DNA from: Chrysochromulina tobinii
Taxonomy: Eukaryota; Haptophyta; Prymnesiales; Chrysochromulinaceae
NCBI GenBank assembly: GCA_001275005.1
Contig: JWZX01002477.1
Coordinates: 1 to 34,171 of the forward strand
Direction: 5' to 3'
DNA length: 34,171 bases
Below, one piece after another: positions 25,499 to 33,455 of the stretch (position 1 is the stretch's first letter; every line of letters begins with the position of its first letter). The translations under genes were made by a program, and so were the position numbers. A model generated the notes under the pieces. The model was not told the DNA's origin, made no database searches, and saw nothing but the letters and a program-made list of their open reading frames with translations.

Positions 25499-27019
25499 AT
25501 GAACGAGTTCGAGGCGATGATGCGTGCGCGCCTCGAGGGCAGCGCGGCCGTAGCGCGACCTTCGTCTGTATCGCAGGCATCGCTCCCGCAGTCACGTCCA
25601 ATTGGAGGCTCCTCGCAGCAGCGTATGGCCGGCAGCTACTCCGCGCGCCCCGTGAGCTACCTGCAGTCCCAGGCGGCACCTCCTGCAGCAGCAGTGGCAG
25701 CGGCACGGCCGCCGCAGCAGCTGCAATCAGCAGCGGTCGAGTACGACGACGGCGCCGGCGTGCTAACGCCCAACTCGCGCAAGCAGGAGGAGGCCCGGCG
25801 GTTATCAGAAGGCCAGGGGCAGGCTGCTGCTGGTGGCACTGTGGCTGCGACTGGGGCAGGGCCGTCGCCACAATCCACGGGCTCGAGAGGTGCAGGCCCG
25901 TCCGATGGTTCGCTCCTCGCGCTTGGTGTCGCGACACGCGACGGACTGAACGAGGCGCAGATGCAGGCGGCGAGCCACGCGCCGTGTTCGGCTCTCATCA
26001 TCTTCGCGCCGGCGGGCGCCGGGAAGACGCTCACACTCGTGCACCGCGTCTTCTTCTTGTGCGGCAGCGGCGGCCTGGTGCCCTCGCAGGTGCTGTGCCT
26101 CACATTCACGCGCAAGGCGGCCGTTGAGATCCGCGGTCGGCTGCACCAGGCGGCGGGAATGGTCGATGTCGAGTGTGCGACCTTTCACGGATGGTGCCTG
26201 CGCCTGCTGCGCACCTTTGCCCACCTCACTGGCCGCCGGCCCGACTTTCGGCTCGCCTCGCACGCGCAGCAGCTTGGTCTGCTCAAGGAGGCGGTCTATG
26301 CGTGGCAGCGTCAGCAGGGCATCAGCCCACCCGACGATGCCGACGCCGAGGCTGAGGCGGCCGGTGGCGCAGGAGGCGGCGGCCGTGGTGCCGGCGCCGG
26401 TCCCGTCATCGGAAGAGGTGCGACGCCCAGGCACGCAACGCCCCACGGCAGCGTGCTCCCGAGCGGCCTCACGTGCCGCCGCGCGTCCGACGCGACCACG
26501 ATGCTGTGCCGCAAGCTCCAAAAGGCATTCCGCGACGTCAAGCTCCTCGGCCACCAGGTGGGTGAGCAGACGAACGCCCTCTTGATGTCGGAGATGGGCC
26601 AGTTCGTGCTGGTCCAGTACGACGAGCAGATGCGCCGCTGCGGCCTCGTCGACCTCGGCGACCTGCAGAGCATCGCCATCGAGCTCCTCGGCCACGCTCC
26701 CGTGCTCGAGAGCCTCCGGCGCAAGTACCGGCACGTGCTGGTCGACGAGTACCAGGACACGAACAAGCAGCAGCTCCAGATCATCAAGCTCCTGTGCGGC
26801 GTACAGCCGGCCCCGAAGCCGGAAGGGCGGCGGGATGATCCTCGGGGTGAATCTCGGGGTGAATCTCGGGGTGAATCTCGGGGTGAATCTCGGGCTCCGA
26901 AGCCGGATGGGCGGCGGGAGACCCTCGACGGCAGCCGGATGCGCCCGCCTGCGATGGCGCTTGCCGCCCACGGGCCGCTGGCCGTGCCGCCACCACCGGG
27001 ACCGCCGCCGCCCGAAGCC

Positions 27020-27055
<36 letters not shown>

Positions 27056-29488
27056 ACCGCCGCTCCGCCCTCGCAGCCGGCGATGGGCGTAACGGTTGTG
27101 GGGGATGATGACCAGTCGATATACTCGTTCCGAGGCGCCCAGCCCGGTGTCTTTGGCGTCTTCCAACGGCACGTCACCGGCGCGCGCGCGATCACGCTCT
27201 CACAGAACTATCGCTCGACGCGGAACATTGTGCAGGCGGCCACAGCCGTCATCAAGCACAACCCCGGGCGCGTCGACAAACAGGTCTTCACGGACGCGGC
27301 GCCAGGCCGCAAGGTCGAGCTGTGCGAATGCCGCAACGCGCACTTGGAGGCGGACTGGGTCGTCTCGCGCGTGCTCGCGCTGCAGCAGCAGGGGACGCCG
27401 CTTAGCTCGATCGCCGTCCTCTACCGGACGCACGCTGTGGGGCGCGAGATTTACAAGGCACTCAAGGACCATCACATCGCGCGCGCCGCCTCCTCGGCGG
27501 ACGTCTTCGCGCGCCCCGACATCGCGCCGCTGGTGAACGTGCTACGGCTCATCGCCAACCCGCACGACGACGCCGCCTTCCGCCTAGTCGCCACTGGCAC
27601 CGCCCCGGCATTCGACGGCGCGCTTCTCGACGTGCTGAGTACCGAGGCGCTCCGGACCAAGGCTTCGCTCTACCAGGCCGCTCGGCAGCTGCACGCGGCG
27701 TCCTCTGGCTTCTTTGGCGCGCCCACAACGGTGCCCACACCGGCCGCCGCGCCTTCGCCCCTCGTGGGCGCACCCTCGCCCTACCGCCCCCCGCCCTCGC
27801 CCTACAACCCCGCGCCCTCGCCCTTTGGCGCCCACGGCGGCGCCGGCGAGCCCGCCGCCACGCCTTATGGCGCCCACGGCAGCGCTCGAGCGGCCGCGGC
27901 GCTTGATGACGCCTCTCGTCGAGCACTCCACACTCTGCTGCACAAGCTCGACGAGCTGACGACGACCGCGCGTCGCGAGACGCCGAGCGCGCTGCTGCAG
28001 GCCATCATCCGCAGCGGCGTGCAGGTGGCTCTCAATCCGCAGGCACCTCCGCACGGCGCTAAGCTGCTGGCCGATGAGCTCGCCACGGCGCTACCCCACG
28101 CGCCCGCCCAGCCTGAGAGCCTCCACCTGCCGCCCGCCACGCCCGCCGGTGGTTACGCCGGTGGTTACGCCGGTGGTTACGCCGGCGGTTACGACAGCAG
28201 CGCCGCCGCTGCGCGCATGCCGCCGCCGCCGCGCCCCGCCGACAAGCTGACGGCGCTCCGCCATTTCCTGGAGCACCAGGCGCTGTCCGAGGTCGAGTTT
28301 GCAGGCGTGGATGGGCGCGACGCCAAGGCGGGCGTCTCCCTGAGCACCATCCACGGCGCCAAGGGCCGCGAGTGGCCCGTCGTGCTCGTCGTGCGTGTCA
28401 ACGAGGACATCTTGCCATTGTGCCTCGGCGCCGCCGACGAGGGGGGCGGCGCCTCGGCAGAATGCGTGGCCGAGGAGCGCCGTCTCCTGTACGTGGCGAT
28501 GACGCGCGCGCGCGAGCAGCTACTGCTCTCGTACGTAATGATGGGCGAGGACAAGGTGCCGAGCTGATTGCCCCTGATGAGCGCTGATTGCCTCCCCCAT
28601 CAGGTGCCGAGCTGATTGCCCCTGATGAGCGCTGATTGCCTCCCCCATCAGGTGCCGAGCTGATTGCCCCTGATGAGCGCTGATTGCCTCCCCCATCAGG
28701 TGCCGAGCAGCGCCTCCCGCTTCCTCAAGGGCATTCCCGCCGAGCTGCTTGAGCACACGTGCCACATGGAGCTGCTCAATAAGCCAACCGCCCGCCGCGA
28801 CACCAACGGCGCAAACTTTGCGCAGCCGCCGCCGCGCCCGCCGCCGGCGCATGCGGCGCACGGCCTCCCCCGAGCTGGGGGCGCGAGCGACGCCCGTCAC
28901 GACGCCCGTCTGGCCTCTCAAGCCGCAGCCGGCGGCGCCGCCGCGCTGGCCGCTGGCGCCACCGCGCTGGCTGCTGGCTTGGGCTCTCAGCCTGTGGGCT
29001 CTCAGCCTGCAATGAGGGAGGCCATCAGTGGCTCCCAAGCGGAGGGTGAGAGGCCGACGGGCGCCGTGACGGGCGCCGTGACGGGCGCCGTCGGAGCGCA
29101 CCTCGCACGTTGGCAGGAGGCGCACGCGCGCAAGGAGCACGAGCGGCGCGCGCGCAAGGAGAAGGAGCAGGCGCGCAAGGCGGAGAAAGAGGCCGCCAAC
29201 GAGGCCGCGGCAGGGGAGGGAGAGGCGAGCGGCTCGAGGGCTCCGAGGGCGCCCAAGGCGGCGCTCAAGGCGGCGCCCAAGGCACCAAGCAGCAAGGCGG
29301 CGGGCGCTGTGTCGGGCGCTGTGACGGGCGCTGTGTCGGGCGCTGTGTCGGGCGCTATCCCAAGCAGCAAGGCGGCTGGCAAGGCGCGGGTGCCGCCAGC
29401 TGGGGATCCGCCGCCGGCAAAGAAGGCCAAATCGAAGCGGATCGTCGTGGACGACGAGGACAGCGAGGACAACGACCTCTTCGACTGA
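25499..29488 (+). CDS. UvrD/Rep/Srs2-type superfamily 1 DNA helicase, two exons
   Basis: Exon 1 is 25499-28555 and exon 2 is 28700-29488, giving 1,281 residues. The start is the ATG at 25499; the frame extends only to a TTG at 25391. SF1A motifs in order: Q-like GLNEAQMQAA, Walker A APAGAGKT (170-177), LCLTFTRKAA (Ia), TFHGWC, Walker B VDEYQD (Asp416), GDDDQSIYSFRG (III, about 535-546), SQNYRST (IV), STIHGAKGREW (V) and LLYVAMTRARE (VI, about 994-1006). Exon 2 opens with the UvrD-typical SRFLKGIPAELLE and continues as a long basic tail ending in an acidic DDEDSEDNDLFD. These enzymes translocate 3'-5' on single-stranded DNA in repair and recombination control. Low-complexity inserts (Gly-rich near 285, ESRG repeats and poly-Pro between motifs II and III, GGYA repeats near 885) lie in loops. 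Without splicing, translation stops at 28567, just after motif VI. Confidence 0.93.
26839..26890 (+). repeat. 12-bp tandem repeat encoding ESRG units
   Basis: The unit GGTGAATCTCGG recurs four times after a CCTCGG lead-in and encodes Glu-Ser-Arg-Gly repeats in the helicase insert between motifs II and III. A (CCG)n poly-Pro run follows at about 27017-27055. Confidence 0.85.
28141..28190 (+). repeat. 12-bp tandem repeat encoding GGYA units
   Basis: Four near-identical GGTGGTTACGCC units encode GGYAGGYAGGYAGGY in a linker of the helicase 2B-like region. Confidence 0.85.
28556..28699 (+). repeat. Triplicated 48-nt mini-intron in the helicase gene
   Basis: Three identical tandem 48-nt units (28556-28603, 28604-28651, 28652-28699) each begin GTGCCGAGC and end CCCATCAG, so each is itself a GT...AG segment. 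Exon 2 begins with the same GTGCCGAGC. Every unit carries an in-frame TGA as its fourth codon. Removing all 144 nt (phase 0) joins GEDK to VPSSASRFLKGIP, the expected continuation of a UvrD helicase. Each internal boundary reads CAG|GTG, an acceptor directly abutting a donor. Inside each unit GCTGATTGCC occurs twice. Confidence 0.88.
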
Positions 29489-29735
29489 GCACAGCTCGCG
29501 CTCCAACAGGAGCACGTGGTAGGAGCGTGTGAGCATCGACACACTGTTCCACAGAGGACTGAGAACTCTGCGGCATGAGCACATGCAATCAAATCGGACC
29601 GGGCGGGTTCGTGTTCCGGCCGGTTTCGTTCGGAGAGCAACCAGCAACGGAAGCGTTTTGAGGAGCGGTTAGTATCGTTATCGGTTGCGTGAAAATAACG
29701 CAGAACTAATCCTACGAGCTACGATCGAACGCGTG
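29489..29735. other. Convergent intergenic region
   Basis: These 247 bp lie between the stop codons of the helicase and Trm7 genes. No feature is recognised. Confidence 0.5.
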
Positions 29736-31169
29736 TCAGCTGATATCTGGCGCAAGATCAGTCGTAGCCGTGGTCGCCCGCTGCGCCTCGAGGTACGCTC
29801 TGTACACAAGGAGAGGCGCCGTCGTGGGCGGCATCGGCGTCTGCGCGGGCTCGCGCATCCCATCTGGCGGCTCGCCGGCGGCCTCGAGCATACAAGTGAT
29901 GTCGGCGTCGTACCCGCTCAGGTCGCCGCACGCCACAAAGGGCAAGATCAGCCTCGCCAACTCGGCGCTCAACTCGGCGCTCTCGGCGCTCAACTCGGCG
30001 CTCTCGGTGGTAGCTGCCGCCGCCGCCGCCGGCGGGTCGCAGCATCCGCCGTCCCGACCATCCACGCTAGCGCACAAGGCGCCGCCCCCACCGCCGCCGC
30101 CGCACTCGCTGGCCGCCATGAGTGCGCTGCTGTAGTTGTCCGTGGTGATGCGCTGTAGGTGACCGCGCTCGAAGCCCTCGGGCAGCACAAAGCCCCGCGC
30201 GACGACGAAAGCTTCGACGGACGACGTGCGCGACGAGCTGGGCTTGGCAATGTAGACGTCGGGGAAGAAGATGCGGAGCTGCGAGCGACGCGAATGATAT
30301 GGAGACGAGGGGAGCAGGCAGGGTGTGAATATGGAGACGAGGGGAGCAGCAAGGTGTGCGAGCGAGGGCGGCATGGGTGAGATGCGGAGTGGTGTGGCAC
30401 AAGGCTCAAGGGCGCATGGATCAGCAGGTTGCGCAGATGGGCCAGGCCGTTAGGGCCGTTAGAGCCGTATGTCAGTTTGGGAGTGTCTCTCATCAATCCA
30501 AGCGTTTCCGCTGTGAAGGTACAGATAGTGGTAGTAGCGACTCGTTCTTCACCCATACGGCGGCCAGAGGGGCGGTATGTGCGGCGAGCGTGCGTGCCCA
30601 GGCCCTGCGCGCGATCTCGTCCGCATGTGCCGCACCTGAGCGTACAGCAGTGACGTGTTGCGGCTACGGAAGATTTTGGCCACAAAGGTACCGCCCGTGC
30701 GCAGCAGCTGTGTGGTGATCGAGAGGGCGGAGAGGAGCAGCTGAGCTTGGATGTACTCATCCAGGTCGTGCATGCCGCTCACGTCCGGCGCGCCGTCACA
30801 CACGACCAGGTCTGCAAACCGCTCGGCATCACCCTCGCGGAACTGGGCGAGCACCTCGTCTACCGTAGCCTGCGAGGTGATGTCGCCGGCGATGAGATGA
30901 ACGCCCTCAATGGGCGCCATCTCCTGCAAATCGACCGCAACGATGCGCACGTCTGCACGATCGGCAGCCGGCGCCCCGCGAAGCAGCCTACGGCTCAGTA
31001 CTTGACTCCAGCTGCCTGGCGCTGCGCACAGGTCGACCGCGCGGCGCACGCCCGAAAAGAGGTCGAACTGCTCGTCGAGTTGCAGCAGCTTGAAGGCCGA
31101 ACGTGCACGCCAGCCCTCCTCCTTGGCCTTGCGGTAGTAAATGTCGCGCTTGTCCCTGGGCTTCCCCAT
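29736..31169 (-). CDS. TRM7: tRNA 2'-O-ribose methyltransferase, Trm7/FTSJ1 family, two exons
   Basis: Exon 1 is 31169-30636 (178 codons) and exon 2 is 30278-29736, giving 358 residues. The start is the ATG at 31169 ([20 protein letters not shown]), the canonical Trm7 beginning. The AdoMet site is [13 protein letters not shown] (46-58). The catalytic K-D-K-E tetrad is Lys27 (RSAFKLL), Asp125 (CDGAPDV), Lys165 (FVAKIF) and Glu200 (SVEAFVV), the last encoded in exon 2. Trm7 methylates riboses 32 and 34 of the anticodon loop of certain tRNAs, with different partner proteins for the two sites. Exon 2 keeps [11 protein letters not shown] and [13 protein letters not shown], conserved in the family. 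It also has a Gly run and ESAELSA repeats, making the protein longer than the yeast or human enzymes (310-330 residues). Confidence 0.93.
29958..30008 (-). repeat. Short tandem repeat in Trm7 exon 2 (ESAELSA units)
   Basis: CTCGGCGCTCAA and CTCGGCGCTCT words alternate on the plus strand and are read on the minus strand as Glu-Ser-Ala-Glu-Leu-Ser-Ala repeats. This is a low-complexity insert absent from typical Trm7. Confidence 0.75.
30279..30635 (-). other. Intron of the Trm7 gene (357 nt)
   Basis: The donor is CAG|GTGCGG at 30635 and the acceptor GTCGCTCGCAG| ends at 30279. Removal is phase 0 and joins SLLYAQ to [13 protein letters not shown], matching the family. Near its 3' end it has a 32-bp tandem duplication (30297-30360, shared ATATGGAGACGAGGGGAGCA). 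Reading through the donor quickly gives non-homologous sequence. Confidence 0.9.
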
Positions 31170-31576
31170 TTCGTGGGTAGTAGGTGCGCGTGTGCAGTGC
31201 GCGTGCGACTTGTGTGCGAGTGCGTCGCGTGCCCGGCCAGCGGGTGTCAGTGTGAACGTTAACACGACAGACGCGACAACCGGTGCTGCAGTGTGAATAA
31301 GGGGGTACCGCGTGGAGAACCCCTTAGGAACTGGGTTTTGACAACCTGAGATGTAACGACCTCAACTGACTTCTACCGGTAACGTCGTGAAAGGACATGC
31401 GTACTTGACTTGACTCGTAACCTGGCCCCTGAAACACGTGGCCTAAGTGTAGGCTGAGGGAGCACGTTCTGCGTCCGCGGCCGGCTGAGGGAAAACGAGA
31501 TGTTTGCTCGTCAGACTCGTAACGGAATTGTCAAGCAACTCACGAGCGCACCGCTCGGAAGGCTCCCCTCGACGCC
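31170..31576. promoter_or_regulatory. Divergent promoter region with TACCGGTA palindrome
   Basis: The region separates the ATGs of Trm7 (31169, minus) and the EF-hand gene (31577, plus). A TACCGGTA palindrome sits at 31374-31381, almost exactly central (about 205 and 196 bp from the two starts). That would suit a shared element, but there is no functional evidence. Confidence 0.4.
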
Positions 31577-33079
31577 ATGAGCCAATCCGTACCCGCATCG
31601 CGCCCCGGCTCTGGCTCACCTGCAGTGCAGCTCGCGCCGCTCTCCAAGTCGCGCCCGCCAACTCCTCCCCAAGTGCCCTCTGTCGGGGGCAGCGGCCCGC
31701 GCGGGATCAGGATCAGCCGCAGGCAATCGTTAGATGCGGCTCCGCAGGTCGCGCCGCTGGCGGTCACGTTTCTCGATGAAGCGAGCAGCAGCGGTGGCCG
31801 CCGACCAAGCCGCCGCGCCAAGTCGATGGACGACATTCCAGTCATGCCGACCGGAGGCTCGCCGGCATTGTTGAGCGGCTCTGCGGCGAGCGGCAGTGGC
31901 GGCGAGCCACTGGCTCGTGCTCTGCCCCGCCGGTCCAGCCTTGGCAAGTCACCCTTGGGCGAGGATGGCGCGAGACGCCTGCCACCACTTGCGCCGGCGC
32001 CGAGTCCAGGGAAGCGGAAGCGCGCCTCGGGCGGCTTCTCCGGCGAGTCGAGCGCCTTTGGTATCCCGTCGTGGGACGCTGGCGCTGGCTCGAGCTCAGA
32101 CGCCGCACGGCCGGGGTGGAGCGGCGCCGAGCTGCTCATCCCGCCTTCGCCCGACGCGCGGCGCGGGTCCAGCGCGCGTACCCAGCCCGCGACCCTCGCC
32201 GACTTGCTGCCGTCGCCCGCGGTCGGCTTTGGCCATGCGGTCGCTCCGGCCACCATCCCAACAATGGAGCCATCGCCCTTCTCGCCCACCAAGAAACTTC
32301 GCGCGAGCATGGGTGGAATGCGGCTGCGCTCGGCGCGCGGTGAGGGGCCCACCGCAGGGGGGGCGGGCTTCCTCCAGACGGTGTCGGAGGCGCCGCCGCC
32401 CAAGCCGCTGGGCGTCGCGGGGGGTGAGCTTCTACCGGCACAACAACACCGCATCAAGATGGCTATCGGGCTGTGGGAAGTGCACACGGGCATGGGTGGC
32501 ACGATCGGGGCGGCGTGGAAGGCGCTCTTGCGGCGTGAGTTCGCGGCGCTCCGGGATGGAGAGCGCGCCGAGATCGAGCTCGCCGTCGCTCAACACGTCA
32601 AGCAGAGCAACTTTAAGAAACGGGTCGATGAGCGAGCATGGACGAATGAGGAGAAGGATAAGCTCGTGAACCTCTTCCACATCATCGATGCGGACGAGGG
32701 CGGCTCGATCTCGCGGCACGAGTTCCTCGAGATCGCGTCGCTCGCCGAGCTCGGTCGCGCTGAGCTCGGTCGCGTCTTTGATCAGCATGTACTCACCGAC
32801 CGCCGACGCACTGCGCGGACGCCCGGCGGCACCGTCGAACTGACGCTCGCGCAGTTCACACGTCTCATCGAGAACCTGGATGACGCGATGCTCTCCAAGG
32901 TCCGCGCGTGCCTGCACGGGCTCGTCGAGAAGCGGAGTGGGCGGGAATCGCTCCTCGTCTTCGATGACGGCAAGCAGCAGCTGTGGCGCCTGGTGCCCGG
33001 CGGCCGTACCCTCGTGCGCAAGCCCAAGAACACAGAAGCGGGAGGCGCACTCAACACCATCGACTCCATGGTGATGTAG
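31577..33079 (+). CDS. EF-hand domain protein with long disordered N-terminus
   Basis: The 500-residue product starts at the ATG at 31577. Residues 1 to about 290 are Ser/Pro/Gly/Arg-rich and disordered, with several basophilic kinase-type sites (RRQS, RRAKS, RRSS). From about 290 the protein is folded and helical: RIKMAIGLWEVHTGMG, EKDKLVNLFHIIDADE. One canonical EF-hand loop lies at 371-382 (DADEGGSISRHE), with Asp at positions 1 and 3, Gly at 6, Ile at 8 and Glu at 12. Position 5 is Gly instead of the usual Asp/Asn/Ser. A second helix pair (LTLAQFTRLIENL) may be a degenerate partner hand. No enzymatic domain is seen; a calcium-responsive adaptor is a reasonable inference. Confidence 0.75.
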   Translation: MSQSVPASRPGSGSPAVQLAPLSKSRPPTPPQVPSVGGSGPRGIRISRRQSLDAAPQVAPLAVTFLDEASSSGGRRPSRRAKSMDDIPVMPTGGSPALLSGSAASGSGGEPLARALPRRSSLGKSPLGEDGARRLPPLAPAPSPGKRKRASGGFSGESSAFGIPSWDAGAGSSSDAARPGWSGAELLIPPSPDARRGSSARTQPATLADLLPSPAVGFGHAVAPATIPTMEPSPFSPTKKLRASMGGMRLRSARGEGPTAGGAGFLQTVSEAPPPKPLGVAGGELLPAQQHRIKMAIGLWEVHTGMGGTIGAAWKALLRREFAALRDGERAEIELAVAQHVKQSNFKKRVDERAWTNEEKDKLVNLFHIIDADEGGSISRHEFLEIASLAELGRAELGRVFDQHVLTDRRRTARTPGGTVELTLAQFTRLIENLDDAMLSKVRACLHGLVEKRSGRESLLVFDDGKQQLWRLVPGGRTLVRKPKNTEAGGALNTIDSMVM

Positions 33080-33455
33080 GCCAGTGCCGCGTCTGGGGAC
33101 GCGATGGGAAGGCGTGGTGACTGGAGAGCGGGCAGACGGCAGTCTGAGAACGCGGGGGCACGGCGTTCGGAGGCACGTTGGCTCGGCACAGAGAGTCGGA
33201 CCGCGAGGGACGAGGCGCAGTCCTCAGTCGGTGTCAGTGAGCAGTGCGGTGCGTGCACGTGTGTGTGTCCGTGTGGCACGGGCCATGATTCAATTGCGTG
33301 CCGATGCAGAAAATAATGACGAAATCATTCCCGTGCAACACGGATCCTGTGGGTCTGGGTGCAGAACGCATTTACGTCCGAATTAATCGGCAGTGTCGAA
33401 GTGTGTGCAACCTGCAGTGACCCAGTGACGCCGGTGCGTTTGAGCGGACCATTTC
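33080..33455. other. Convergent intergenic region
   Basis: These 376 bp lie between the stop codons of the EF-hand and Pro-rich genes. No gene is recognised. TTTCTCAAAGTTCGTTTC begins here at about 33451 and recurs at about 33532 inside the end of the Pro-rich frame, forming an 81-bp-spaced direct repeat. Confidence 0.5.

Noticed and set aside
25805-27172. 455-codon minus-strand frame
   Set aside because: It is antisense to conserved helicase motifs on the plus strand and its translation is Arg/Ala-rich shadow sequence without domains.
28556-28699. 48-bp repeat as a minisatellite after the end of the helicase gene
   Set aside because: The UvrD family sequence resumes in frame exactly after the third copy and each copy has GT and AG ends, so an intron explains it better.
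28520-29647. 375-codon minus-strand frame
   Set aside because: It crosses the triplicated intron in antisense and overlaps helicase exon 2, which continues the UvrD family alignment; no homology is visible in it.
31540-32502. 320-codon minus-strand frame
   Set aside because: It is antisense to the disordered N-terminus of the EF-hand gene. GC-rich low-complexity DNA leaves several frames open, and only the plus frame leads into a recognisable domain.
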